A stretch of DNA of 23,910 bases from Candidatus Segatella violae (GCA_002440225.1 DJSH01000051.1:18862-42771); one strand, 5' to 3'. Positions 7,749 to 14,957 are shown, counted from the first letter of the stretch. A program made the numbers and translations. Notes: generated from the sequence alone by a model not told the origin.

Positions 7749-7780
7749 TTTGGTGGTTTCATAGAAAAGTAGTAACTTTG
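7749..7780 (+). promoter_or_regulatory. Promoter of the infC-rpmI-rplT operon
   Basis: TTTG (7749-7752) and TAACTTTG (7773-7780) are separated by exactly 20 bases, a perfect match to the Bacteroidetes housekeeping promoter. Transcription should start near 7787, about 30 nt before the infC ATG. Confidence 0.82.
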
Positions 7781-7818
7781 CAGCCGTTTAATAAATTGGA
7801 CAACATATCGAATAGTTA

Positions 7819-8505
7819 ATGAAAAATGACAAAATGAAAAATCAGTACCGCGTAAACGAACAGATACGCGTACGTGAAGTGAGAGTAGTAAGTGATGGCG
7901 GAGCAGAAGTGATGCCAACACGTAAAGCACTTGATTTGGCTCGCCAGCAAGAACTTGACTTGGTCGAGATTTCACCTAATGCGCAACCACCAGTTTGCCG
8001 TATTGTTGACTATTCTAAGTTCCTTTACCAGCAGAAGAAACATGCTAAGGAAATGAAGCAGAAGCAGGTGAAGGTGGAAACCAAGGAAATCAGATTCGGA
8101 CCTCAGACCGATGAGCACGACTACCAGTTCAAGCTCAAGCACGCCAAGGAGTTCTTGGGCGAAGGCAACAAGGTGCGTGCCTACGTGTTCTTCCGTGGTC
8201 GCTCTATCCTTTTCAAGGAGCAGGGTGAGGTTCTCCTCCTCCGTTTCGCCAACGACTTGGAAGAGTTTGGCAAGGTGGAGCAGATGCCTAAGCTCGAAGG
8301 CAAGAAGATGTTCCTCTATCTCAGTCCTAAGAAGGCTGGCGTGGCTAAGAAGAGCCAGCAAAAGCTCGATCGCGAGAAGCGTGAGGCTGAGGCCAAGGCT
8401 GCCGCTGAGGCTCAGGCTGAGGCTAGAGCCGAGCAGAACGGCTTGCTCGCCAATGCAAAGGGCGGTGACGCCCTGAAGAAACTTGCAGAAGAAAAAGATG
8501 CGTAA
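7819..8505 (+). CDS. infC: Translation initiation factor IF-3
   Basis: IF-3 binds the 30S subunit, checks start-codon and initiator-tRNA pairing and keeps subunits apart. The N-terminal domain shows YRVNEQIRVREVRVV (10-24) and the family signature region LVEISPNAQPPVCRIVDYSKF (48-68). The C-terminal domain follows with KEIRFGPQTDEHDYQFKL (89-106). At 228 residues it is about 45-50 longer than E. coli IF-3. The extra length is a Lys/Glu/Ala-rich tail (about 171-228) containing the run AEAKAAAEAQAEARAEQ, probably helical or disordered. It starts with ordinary ATG, not the rare AUU of E. coli. It is the first gene of an operon with rpmI and rplT. Confidence 0.97.
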   Translation: MKNDKMKNQYRVNEQIRVREVRVVSDGGAEVMPTRKALDLARQQELDLVEISPNAQPPVCRIVDYSKFLYQQKKHAKEMKQKQVKVETKEIRFGPQTDEHDYQFKLKHAKEFLGEGNKVRAYVFFRGRSILFKEQGEVLLLRFANDLEEFGKVEQMPKLEGKKMFLYLSPKKAGVAKKSQQKLDREKREAEAKAAAEAQAEARAEQNGLLANAKGGDALKKLAEEKDA

Positions 8506-8565
8506 CGCCCTGGTATATGCGTTGCCATCGCTATAATAAATAACAATTTAAAATTAAAAGTAAAA

Positions 8566-8763
8566 ATGCCAAAAGTAAAGACTAATTCCGGCGCAAAGAA
8601 GAGATTCCGTTTCACCGGTACAGGTAAGATTAAGCGTCATCACGCTTATCACAGTCACATCTTGACTAAGAAGACAAAGAAGCAGAAGAGAAACCTCGTT
8701 GGAGATACTCTCGTAGACCGCGCTAACTTGAAGCAGGTTCGCGACTTGCTCTGCCTCCGTTAA
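8566..8763 (+). CDS. rpmI: 50S ribosomal protein L35
   Basis: This 65-residue, very basic protein begins MPKVKTNSGAKKRFRFTGTG, the typical L35 start, and continues with the His/Lys-rich KRHHAYHSHILTKKTKKQK segment that contacts 23S rRNA. It lies 60 nt after infC and 40 nt before rplT in the conserved infC-rpmI-rplT order. I see no obvious L20-type autoregulatory leader. Confidence 0.98.
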   Translation: MPKVKTNSGAKKRFRFTGTGKIKRHHAYHSHILTKKTKKQKRNLVGDTLVDRANLKQVRDLLCLR

Positions 8764-8803
8764 TTAATTAACTTTTTAGTCGAACTTTTAAAGAAAAAAA
8801 ATT

Positions 8804-9148
8804 ATGCCAAGATCAGTAAATCACGTTGCATCAAAAGCAAAAAGAACAAAAATCTTGAAGCTCACTAAGGGTTACTATGGAGCTCGCAAGAATGTATGGA
8901 CAGTAGCTAAGAACACTTGGGAGAAGGGTCTTACCTACGCTTATCGTGACCGTCGTAACAAGAAGCGTGCATTCCGCGCATTGTGGATCCAGCGTATCAA
9001 CGCTGCCGCACGTATCGAGGGTTTGAGCTACAGCCAGTTGATGGGTGCTCTTCACAAGGCAGGTATCGAGATCAACCGCAAGGTGCTCGCTGACCTCGCT
9101 GTAAACAACCCTGAGGCTTTCAAGGCTATCGTTGCAAAGGTGAAGTAA
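8804..9148 (+). CDS. rplT: 50S ribosomal protein L20
   Basis: This 114-residue basic protein is needed early in 50S assembly. It begins MPRSVNHVASKAKRTKILK, followed by the family motif KGYYGARKNVW, then YRDRRNKKRAFRALWIQRIN, the block that contacts 23S rRNA. Length is normal. It is the last gene of the infC operon and is followed by a short hairpin and then a terminator. Confidence 0.98.
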   Translation: MPRSVNHVASKAKRTKILKLTKGYYGARKNVWTVAKNTWEKGLTYAYRDRRNKKRAFRALWIQRINAAARIEGLSYSQLMGALHKAGIEINRKVLADLAVNNPEAFKAIVAKVK

Positions 9149-9155
9149 ATCCAGC

Positions 9156-9173
9156 GCTAGAATTTATTCTAGC
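9156..9173 (+). other. Small hairpin after rplT
   Basis: GCTAGAA (9156-9162) and TTCTAGC (9167-9173) form a perfect 7-bp stem with a TTTA loop, eight bases after the rplT stop. It has no T-tract and may protect the mRNA 3' end. Confidence 0.45.
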
Positions 9174-9194
9174 CTCTAGATTTTGAAAAGACTG

Positions 9195-9240
9195 AAGATT
9201 GCATTGGTTGGAAGTATTTCCGCTGATGCAATCTTTTTTT
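9195..9240 (+). terminator. Rho-independent terminator of infC-rpmI-rplT
   Basis: AAGATTGCAT (9195-9204) pairs with ATGCAATCTT (9226-9235) in a 10-bp stem with a 21-nt loop, and the second arm runs into seven T (9234-9240) and GTTTTTATT. Confidence 0.88.
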
Positions 9241-9291
9241 GTTTTTATTGGTTCCGGTGGTATCTTTCCTTTATTGTATTTGTTTATAGAG

Positions 9292-9517
9292 CTAGGGACA
9301 ATTGTTCCTGGTGCTATGGGTAATTGTTCCTAGACCTAGTTGATTTCTTTGTTCAACAGTGTTGAACGTGAGTTCAACGACGTTGAACATACATTCAGTG
9401 ACGTTGAACTTATATTCAACGACGTTGAACATAAAATTCATATAGGATAATACATAATTTCTTATAGAGATAAATATAATTTCTCCTAGGGAAAATCTTT
9501 ATTTGTATTAGTAATAC
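9292..9517. repeat. Phased array of about ten short palindromes, 21-23 bp period
   Basis: This fills the middle of a 557-base gap without a recognisable gene. Two units carry AGGGACAATTGTTCCT or a decayed version (centres 9301.5 and 9323.5, 22 bp apart). Four carry GTTCAAC-NNN-GTTGAAC (9351-9367, 9372-9388, 9393-9409, 9414-9430), spaced exactly 21 bp; the third and fourth have A for the first G, and the third also reads AGT in place of AAC in the left arm. Three follow the looser pattern TTCnnnTAGnGAnAA (centres about 9442, 9464, 9487), and one is GTATT-AGT-AATAC (9505-9517). Most contain a recognisable palindromic core, although the three motif types differ in sequence. The spacers are only 4-5 bp, so this is not a CRISPR array. 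It starts about 50 bases after the rplT terminator. Confidence 0.8.
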
Positions 9518-9601
9518 ATGCGTTTCCGATTAATAGCGAGACCTTTCTCTATACTGTTGGTGGTAGAGTAGTGATTGAATAACAAATGGTAGATAAAGAA
9601 T
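9518..9601. other. Remainder of the rplT-lipoprotein gap
   Basis: Between the palindrome array and the next terminator I see no promoter match and no convincing gene. A 17-codon ORF (9518-9571, MRFRLIARPFSILLVVE) exists on the plus strand but has no promoter or other support. Confidence 0.3.
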
Positions 9602-9645
9602 AATCCCCAGCAATCAGATTTCACGCTGACTGCTGGGGATTTTTG
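9602..9645 (-). terminator. Terminator of the three-gene envelope operon
   Basis: AATCCCCAGCA (9602-9612) pairs with TGCTGGGGATT (9631-9641), extended inward by TCAG (9614-9617) with CTGA (9626-9629) after one mismatch. Read on the minus strand it ends GGGGATTATTCTTTAT about 60 nt after the last gene. On the plus strand it is followed by TTTTTG, so it probably works in both directions. Confidence 0.8.
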
Positions 9646-9662
9646 TTGTATGAATGGTATCG

Positions 9663-9695
9663 CATGATTTCATGCCCCCTTTGGGGGTAATCATG
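9663..9695 (-). other. GC-rich hairpin directly after the lipoprotein stop
   Basis: CCCCC-TTT-GGGGG (9675-9687) lies inside a CATGATT (9663-9669) and AATCATG (9689-9695) pair. It begins 11 bases after the stop on the minus strand but has no U-tract, so it may protect the 3' end ahead of the true terminator at 9602-9645. Confidence 0.5.
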
Positions 9696-9705
9696 GGTTT
9701 CCTTC

Positions 9706-10488
9706 TTACTTAGTGAGCTCAAGACCAGCCTCGAATGTTGTGGTATTCTCCATAATATCTGGCAACTGGTTTACGATAGCCTTGATCATGTTGAATGTAG
9801 CCAAGTCGTCCTCGTCTATGCTGTCTGTAGGAACCTGGCTTATCATTGCCACGAGGTTGGCGAGCAATGGCTGAACGAATGCCTTGTCAACATAGAAGTA
9901 AGGCTTTGTGCCGTTCCAGCGGATGTTTACAGGGATAGAGTTGTATTTCTGGAGGATAGCCTTGATTTGAGCTTTCTCCTGTAGGTCCTCGATGTTATCT
10001 GTAGCCTTGTCTGCATCTACTGTTACATTGATGAGGTTGTCGTTTACAACCTTGTAGGTAGCGTAGCCCTCAGCCTTCTTCCATGCTGGTGTAGTTGAAG
10101 CGACAGACTCTGTGTCCTCTGGGAGGTCGGCGTATGTAGCGTTGATCTTGCCATCGGCTGTAAAAGTTACGTCCTTCAATACCTGTGGAAGGTATGTGTT
10201 GGCGAGGTTGTTGACCAATGCAGTTACTGTGGTTACAGGCAATTCCATAGGGAAGCCGCCCATGTCGATGGTTATCTTGGTGTCTGCAGGGCAGTCCCAT
10301 GTGAACTTGGCAGAACCTACGATCAATTCGCCTTGGTCGCCCATATCCACTGTTGAGTTCTCCTCAAGATTCCAAGTGCCCTCGATCTTCTCGTTGCGTA
10401 CGATTTGTGGATCGTCGTTGTCGTCGCTACAAGCTGTGAAGAAGCCCAATGTGCAAACGAGGGCCATCAAATAGAAAAATTTCTTCAT
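9706..10488 (-). CDS. Surface lipoprotein of unknown function
   Basis: This 260-residue protein begins MKKFFYLMALVCTLGFFTAC, a signal peptide with a lipobox ending at C20. The next residues, SDDNDD, resemble the acidic lipoprotein export signal of Bacteroidetes, so surface exposure is likely (inference). The body starts KIEGTWNLEENSTVDMG, a pattern seen in lipocalin-like Bacteroidetes lipoproteins with a GTW opening strand. Helical stretches follow near 85-105 and 205-245. I cannot assign a domain with confidence; DUF4923/DUF4925-type families are possible. It is the last gene of a minus-strand operon with the barrel protein and the PCMD lipoprotein, separated from the barrel gene by 127 nt holding an 8-bp hairpin. 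Confidence 0.75.
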   Translation of the reverse strand: MKKFFYLMALVCTLGFFTACSDDNDDPQIVRNEKIEGTWNLEENSTVDMGDQGELIVGSAKFTWDCPADTKITIDMGGFPMELPVTTVTALVNNLANTYLPQVLKDVTFTADGKINATYADLPEDTESVASTTPAWKKAEGYATYKVVNDNLINVTVDADKATDNIEDLQEKAQIKAILQKYNSIPVNIRWNGTKPYFYVDKAFVQPLLANLVAMISQVPTDSIDEDDLATFNMIKAIVNQLPDIMENTTTFEAGLELTK

Positions 10489-10540
10489 TTTTTCTTCTCT
10501 TTTAAAAATTAATAATATTACTTATGTTCTTTATTGATTG

Positions 10541-10568
10541 ACGTTTCATGTTTTTGGGGGTGAAACGT
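10541..10568 (-). other. Intergenic hairpin inside the envelope operon
   Basis: ACGTTTCA (10541-10548) pairs with TGAAACGT (10561-10568) across a 12-nt loop in the 127-nt gap between the barrel and lipoprotein genes. There is no U-tract on the minus strand, so mRNA processing or partial attenuation is more likely than full termination. Confidence 0.4.
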
Positions 10569-10615
10569 GAATGCTCTTTGTTTCTGCTGTGCTCTTTGCG
10601 TCAGCTGATGTAATT

Positions 10616-11422
10616 TTACTTCAGCTGGTAAGTCACTCCGATGTTTCCATATATCGGATACATCGTCTGCTCGATGGTGTCGAAGTCCTTCTTGAAGATG
10701 CCGTTCAGACCCCAGCTCAGGTCGGCCTTCACGCCCCATCGCTTGGTGATGTACCAATCTACGCCTAGGTCTAGTCCGAACTGCCAGTTGCGCATGTCGT
10801 CGGAGAAATCGTAGTCTCCTCGCTCGCCCTCGTCGTGTCCCAGCATCACCTTCTGCCCGGTAGGGTCGCCCTTGAGGTGACCTTCCTCCTGTCGGCGCAG
10901 GTAACCGTCGTATGCCCATCCCTCGAATTTCTTCGAAGTTACGTAGCTCACGTAAGGACCTAGCTTGAGGCGCACGTGCTCGCTCAGGTCGTAGGTAGCT
11001 TGCACCGGCACGGTGAGCAGACTCATGTCCACCTTTGTTACCACGCTGCCCGTGAATACACCTTCCAGCTGTTCGCCGCCACGCACTATCCTCATGTGGT
11101 AGCCCTTCACACCGGCATCGGTCTTCATCCCCTTGTTCTCGAAACGAATGCCGCCCACGAATCCCCATCTGCCCGAGATGGCATGATGGGCATCCACGCC
11201 AAGCGAGAAGTTAGGCTGGAGCGTGTAGCTGTGCAGGGTGCGAATGCTGGCAGGCATACCAATGGGCATGGTACCGCCGATGTTGTAGCCCACGTGAACG
11301 TAGTACTTATAGTTGTGGAGATAGCTGTTCCAGGCACTCCAGTGGCTCTTGTCGTTGTTGCCTGCCAGGGCTGTGGCTGTGAAGCTTGCCATGAGCAGGG
11401 CTATAGTGAAAATCTTCTTCAT
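10616..11422 (-). CDS. Outer-membrane beta-barrel protein (PorT/OmpW-like small barrel)
   Basis: This 268-residue protein starts MKKIFTIALLMASFTATALA, a clean signal peptide with an AxA cleavage site before GNNDK. The body shows alternating polar and aromatic strands such as YKYYVHVGYNIGG, WGFVGGIRFENKG, VRLKLGPYVSYVTS, FGLDLGVDWYITKRWGVK and the final IGVTYQLK, typical of an 8-12 strand barrel. I chose ATG 11422 because it opens directly on the signal peptide; a GTG at 11440 would add six residues (MIEKDN). The specific role is unknown; being sandwiched between two lipoprotein genes suggests a joint envelope function. The start region lies inside a tandem duplication (11423-11482). Confidence 0.85.
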   Translation of the reverse strand: MKKIFTIALLMASFTATALAGNNDKSHWSAWNSYLHNYKYYVHVGYNIGGTMPIGMPASIRTLHSYTLQPNFSLGVDAHHAISGRWGFVGGIRFENKGMKTDAGVKGYHMRIVRGGEQLEGVFTGSVVTKVDMSLLTVPVQATYDLSEHVRLKLGPYVSYVTSKKFEGWAYDGYLRRQEEGHLKGDPTGQKVMLGHDEGERGDYDFSDDMRNWQFGLDLGVDWYITKRWGVKADLSWGLNGIFKKDFDTIEQTMYPIYGNIGVTYQLK

Positions 11423-11482
11423 GTTATCTTTCTCTATCACTTATTCACATGTTACCTTTCTCTCTATCTCTTATTCGCATGT
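11423..11482 (-). repeat. Tandem duplication of a stop codon and ribosome-binding region
   Basis: A 30-32 bp unit occurs twice head to tail (11451-11482 and 11423-11452). On the minus strand each copy reads ACATG, then GAATAAG, then GATAGAGA and AAAG-TAAC. The first copy includes the last codons and TAA of the PCMD gene. The second carries a decoy ATG followed at once by TGA, and it ends at the true ATG of the barrel gene. The whole gap between the two genes appears to come from this duplication. Confidence 0.75.
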
Positions 11483-12649
11483 CACCTTAAACTTGTCCAC
11501 CCAGAGCGTGCTGCCCACTGCTCCCATAAACTCTGCGCCGTTGGTGCTCGATGAGCATACGATGGCTAGGCTGTAGCCACCTTTCTTGAGTTTCTGCTCG
11601 TCTACCTCCTTGCGATAGATGAAGTTGAGGGTGAATGGAGTCCACTCTGGCGTGTTGTCGATGTTGTCGAGTCGGGCTAGTGCCACCACTTGCGGGCTGG
11701 TCTGCACGTTGTCGCCGTAGAGCACCACTGCCTTGCCGTAGGGGTCGTGGTTGTCGTAGAACACAGCATAGATGGTGCCGTAGTCTTTCTGCTCCAGCAC
11801 GTTCATGTTCTTGTCGGTGAATTTCTCGCCCGCCTTGTATTTGTAGTAGCCTGTGAAAGTCTTGGGCTTGCTGTCGAAACAGAATGGGCGACCGAACTTG
11901 GTAGCCGACATAGCGTCTTGCAGGGCGTTGGTAGGGTCAAACTGCCCGATGAAGAGGTTGCCGGCTGCGATAGGCTTCTTCACCATATCGGCGAGTCCGC
12001 TTGTGCGCGAGGTGGTGAGCTTCACACCCTTGTTGGCTATGCCCGGCTGGTCGAATGGTGCGTCGCTGTGCTCGAATGGGCTGGTAGGGTAGTCCTCTGC
12101 AGCCGCCGAGCTGTTGCTTATCTGGTAGCCAGGGTTTCCCGTCGCCCACATTGACACCTTTTGGGTTTTGCCGTTTTCCATGACCCAAGGTTCAGTCCAG
12201 ACGTAGAATTTGCCGCTGTTGTAGCAGTTTTCGAAGTTGAACTCATGCTCGCTTCCAAACTTGAGCATTCCCTTCACCGATACGAAGTAGATGCGGCTCC
12301 ACTTACCGTCCTCGGATGTAACGGTGTATTTCACGGAACCTTTCGAGAAGTCCTGCTTGCTGCCGTTCTCCGGGGTGATGGTGGCTCCCGGTGTGAGTCG
12401 GAACTTAGGGGCTAGTTGAGTAAGGTCGGCTCCTCCGCTCATGGTGAACTCGATATGGTCTTCGTCGGATTGTACGCTGACGAGCGTGTCCGTAGGACTC
12501 AGAAACCAACTGTCGAGCTTGTCGCCTGCATGTATATACGCTTGCTCAATGTCGCATTCGGCATTGAGAGGCTCCTCCTTGAAGCAGGAGGAGAGGAGGG
12601 AAAGACATCCCACAGACAGCGGAACCGCTAAAAATTTTGAGTATTTCAT
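11471..12649 (-). CDS. PCMD-domain lipoprotein (putative carbohydrate metabolism domain)
   Basis: This 392-residue lipoprotein has a signal peptide and lipobox LSSC with C22, followed by FKEEP. The N-terminal part (about 30-125) looks like an Ig-like or DUF-type beta domain ending KYTVTSEDGKWSRIYFVSV, common in Bacteroidetes surface proteins. The C-terminal part (about 135-392) matches the PCMD family: NFENCYNSGKFYVWTEPW, FTGYYKYKAGE, IYAVFYDNHDPYGKAVVLYGD and the final GSTLWVDKFKVTCE. The PCMD fold is carbohydrate-binding-like in solved members as I recall; the ligand is unknown. It is the first gene of the operon, with a perfect promoter at 12678-12709. Confidence 0.88.
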   Translation of the reverse strand: MKYSKFLAVPLSVGCLSLLSSCFKEEPLNAECDIEQAYIHAGDKLDSWFLSPTDTLVSVQSDEDHIEFTMSGGADLTQLAPKFRLTPGATITPENGSKQDFSKGSVKYTVTSEDGKWSRIYFVSVKGMLKFGSEHEFNFENCYNSGKFYVWTEPWVMENGKTQKVSMWATGNPGYQISNSSAAAEDYPTSPFEHSDAPFDQPGIANKGVKLTTSRTSGLADMVKKPIAAGNLFIGQFDPTNALQDAMSATKFGRPFCFDSKPKTFTGYYKYKAGEKFTDKNMNVLEQKDYGTIYAVFYDNHDPYGKAVVLYGDNVQTSPQVVALARLDNIDNTPEWTPFTLNFIYRKEVDEQKLKKGGYSLAIVCSSSTNGAEFMGAVGSTLWVDKFKVTCE

Positions 12650-12677
12650 ATCTTGAACTTCTAAAACTTATTGCGTG

Positions 12678-12709
12678 CAAAGTTACTATAAAAACTCAAA
12701 CTAGCCAAA
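12678..12709 (-). promoter_or_regulatory. Promoter of the PCMD-barrel-lipoprotein operon
   Basis: On the minus strand TTTG (12709-12706) and TAACTTTG (12685-12678) are 20 bases apart, a full match to the Bacteroidetes promoter consensus. Predicted transcription starts near 12671, about 20 nt before the ATG at 12649. Confidence 0.8.
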
Positions 12710-12781
12710 TGTTTTTCGCAATTTTTCTGCTTTTCAGCATGTTTCTTGATGTAAATGCCTGATAATGGGCTAAAATGGAAT

Positions 12782-12820
12782 AAAAAAAGAACCGATTCCC
12801 CATGATGGGAAACCGGTTCC
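12782..12820 (-). terminator. Rho-independent terminator of rpsA
   Basis: A stem pairs 12789-12802 with 12806-12819 with two mismatches (outer GAACCG with CGGTTC, inner CCCA with TGGG, loop TGA). On the minus strand the arm runs into CTTTTTTTATT. It lies about 75 nt after the rpsA stop. The space between also holds a small TCCCA-AA-TGGGA-type hairpin near 12868-12880. Confidence 0.88.
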
Positions 12821-12895
12821 ATAATCATTATGAAGTGTGTGAATTATTTATTCTTCTTCTTCATTATTGTCCCAAATGGGATAGGCGAGTGGCTA

Positions 12896-14677
12896 TTAAG
12901 CCTTGCCCTCCATCTGAGCCTTCAACTTAGCAAGTGCGTCGATGTCGCCGAGTGAAGTACCAGCTGCTACGTTGTTGATAGAAGCTGTCTCGTTCTTGCG
13001 ACCACCATTGTTGTGCTTGCGAGCTGGCTTAGCGATTGGCTCGTCCTTGCCCTCCTCGAATGTACGAGAGTGAGAGAGGATGATACGCTTTGTCTCCTTA
13101 ACGAACTCGAGTACCTTGAAGTCGAGAGTCTCGCCCTTCTTAGCCTGAGTACCATCCTCCTTGGTGAGGTGCTTAGGAGTTGCGAAGCCTTCGCCGCCCT
13201 CTGCGAGAGCTACTACGGCACCCTTGTCCATGATCTCTGTGATAGTACCCTGGTGGATTGAACCTGGAGTGTAGATCTGCTCGTACTCATCCCAAGGGTT
13301 CTTCTCCAACTGCTTGTGGCCAAGGCTCAAGCGACGGTTCTCCTTGTCGATTTCGAGAACTACTACGTCGATAGAAGCACCAACGGTAGTGAACTCAGAT
13401 GGGTGCTTAACCTTCTTGGTCCAAGAGAGGTCTGAGATGTGGATCAAACCATCAACACCCTCTTCGAGCTCTACGAAGATACCGAAGTTAGTGAAGTTGC
13501 GAACCTTAGCTGTGTGCTTGCTGCCTACAGGATACTTAACCTCGATGGTCTCCCATGGGTCTTCCTTGAGCTGCTTGATACCAAGGCTCATCTTACGCTC
13601 AGCGCGGTCGAGAGTCAAGATGACTGCCTCTACCTCGTCGCCAACCTTCATGAAGTCCTGAGCAGAACGCAAGTGCTGGCTCCAAGACATCTCAGATACG
13701 TGGATCAAGCCCTCAACGCCAGGAGCGATCTCAACGAATGCACCGTAGTCGGCCATAACAACTACCTTGCCCTTAACATGGTCGCCAACCTTGAGGTTTG
13801 GATCAAGAGCATCCCATGGGTGTGGAGTGAGCTGCTTCAAACCGAGAGCGATACGCTTCTTCTCCTCATCGAAGTCGAGGATAACAACGTTGATCTTCTG
13901 GTCGAGAGATACAACCTCGTGTGGATCGCTTACGCGACCCCAAGAGAGGTCTGTGATGTGGATCAATCCGTCTACGCCGCCGAGGTCAACGAATACACCG
14001 TAGGTAGTGATGTTCTTAACAGTACCTTCGAGAATCTGACCCTTCTCAAGCTTAGAGATGATCTCCTTGCGCTGTGCTTCCAACTCCTGCTCGATGAGAG
14101 CCTTGTGAGAAACAACAACATTGCGGAATTCCTGGTTGATCTTAACGACCTTGAACTCCATAGTCTTGCCTACGAATACGTCGTAGTCGCGTATAGGGTG
14201 AACGTCGATCTGGCTTCCTGGCAAGAAAGCTTCGATACCGAATACGTCAACAATCATACCGCCCTTAGTGCGGCACTTGATGTAACCCTGAATAACTTCC
14301 TCGTTCTCAAGAGCAGCGTTAACACGCTCCCAGCTCTTGCTCAAGCGAGCCTTCTTGTGAGAGAGTACCAACTGACCCTTAGCGTCCTCCTGGTTCTCTA
14401 CATAAACCTCAACCTTGTCGCCAACCTTGAGGTCTGGGTTGTAACGGAACTCAGAAGCAGGGATGATACCATCGCTCTTGTAACCGATGTTTACGATAAC
14501 CTCTTTCTTATCGATAGAGATTACGGTACCCTCAACCACCTGGTGCTCTGTTACCTTGTTAAGAGTTTCGTCATAGGCCTTCTCGAGGTCTGTCTTGCTG
14601 ACGTTTGCGCTTGTGCCATTCTCAAACTCGTCCCAATTGAAGTCGTCCAATGGCTTTACGTTCTTTAAATCTGACAT
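12896..14677 (-). CDS. rpsA: 30S ribosomal protein S1
   Basis: S1 binds mRNA and brings it to the 30S subunit, which matters in a lineage with few Shine-Dalgarno sites. The 593-residue protein has six S1/OB-fold repeats: about 43-113, 128-200, 213-285, 300-372, 385-458 and 470-540. The central repeats are the most canonical (YGVFVDLGGVDGLIHITDLSW, YGAFVEIAPGVEGLIHVSEMSW, FGIFVELEEGVDGLIHISDLSW), each ending in a GLKQL/GIKQL/GHKQL-type turn. The first two and last are more diverged, as usual. A 50-residue tail ends SLGDIDALAKLKAQMEGKA after a basic KPARKHNNGGRK stretch. The gene is monocistronic with its own terminator. Confidence 0.98.
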   Translation of the reverse strand: MSDLKNVKPLDDFNWDEFENGTSANVSKTDLEKAYDETLNKVTEHQVVEGTVISIDKKEVIVNIGYKSDGIIPASEFRYNPDLKVGDKVEVYVENQEDAKGQLVLSHKKARLSKSWERVNAALENEEVIQGYIKCRTKGGMIVDVFGIEAFLPGSQIDVHPIRDYDVFVGKTMEFKVVKINQEFRNVVVSHKALIEQELEAQRKEIISKLEKGQILEGTVKNITTYGVFVDLGGVDGLIHITDLSWGRVSDPHEVVSLDQKINVVILDFDEEKKRIALGLKQLTPHPWDALDPNLKVGDHVKGKVVVMADYGAFVEIAPGVEGLIHVSEMSWSQHLRSAQDFMKVGDEVEAVILTLDRAERKMSLGIKQLKEDPWETIEVKYPVGSKHTAKVRNFTNFGIFVELEEGVDGLIHISDLSWTKKVKHPSEFTTVGASIDVVVLEIDKENRRLSLGHKQLEKNPWDEYEQIYTPGSIHQGTITEIMDKGAVVALAEGGEGFATPKHLTKEDGTQAKKGETLDFKVLEFVKETKRIILSHSRTFEEGKDEPIAKPARKHNNGGRKNETASINNVAAGTSLGDIDALAKLKAQMEGKA

Positions 14678-14741
14678 AAAAAATAATTAAAATTTTAAAA
14701 TTAATAAAGTTAGACTTTATGTGAATTGTATAAATCGGGCG

Positions 14742-14749
14742 CAAAATTA
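14742..14749 (-). promoter_or_regulatory. Candidate promoter -7 box of rpsA
   Basis: CAAAATTA on the plus strand reads TAATTTTG on the minus strand, matching TAnnTTTG. No good -33 element is present. The leader to the ATG at 14677 would be about 60 nt and AT-rich. Confidence 0.4.
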
Positions 14750-14790
14750 CACATTTTCAGTGAATTAGCGTTCTCTTTCGGCTTTTTTCT

Positions 14791-14820
14791 GCTTCTAGTT
14801 AAGTATATTTAACTAAAAGC
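14791..14820. other. 30-bp inverted repeat between rpsA and nhaD
   Basis: GCTTCTAGTTAA (14791-14802) and TTAACTAAAAGC (14809-14820) form 11 of 12 pairs around a 6-nt loop, in the 280-base divergent gap. It lies upstream of both predicted promoters and lacks a T-tract on either side, so an operator is more likely than a terminator. The rest of the gap is AT-rich and shows nothing else I can name. Confidence 0.5.
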
Positions 14821-14898
14821 TTTATCCTTATACCTTTAAGTATTGATGTTACATTATTATTAAAACGTTAAAGCAATTAAAAAATGCCGTCAAAATGC

Positions 14899-14927
14899 TT
14901 GTGATTTCAAATATTTTGTTACCTTTG
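14899..14927 (+). promoter_or_regulatory. Candidate promoter of the NhaD-type antiporter gene
   Basis: TACCTTTG (14920-14927) matches TAnnTTTG and lies 30 bases before the ATG at 14958. A partial -33 element TTG (14899-14901) lies 18 bases upstream, slightly short of the usual spacing. Confidence 0.5.
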
Positions 14928-14957
14928 CGCAAGAAAATGATTTAATATAGAGAAAAT

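Noticed and set aside
9351..9430. CRISPR array
   Set aside because: The repeats are 17 bp and palindromic, with only 4-5 bp between them and no room for spacers. No cas gene is present.
9518..9571. 17-residue ORF after the palindrome array
   Set aside because: Very short, no promoter match, no terminator specific to it, and no ribosome-site evidence.
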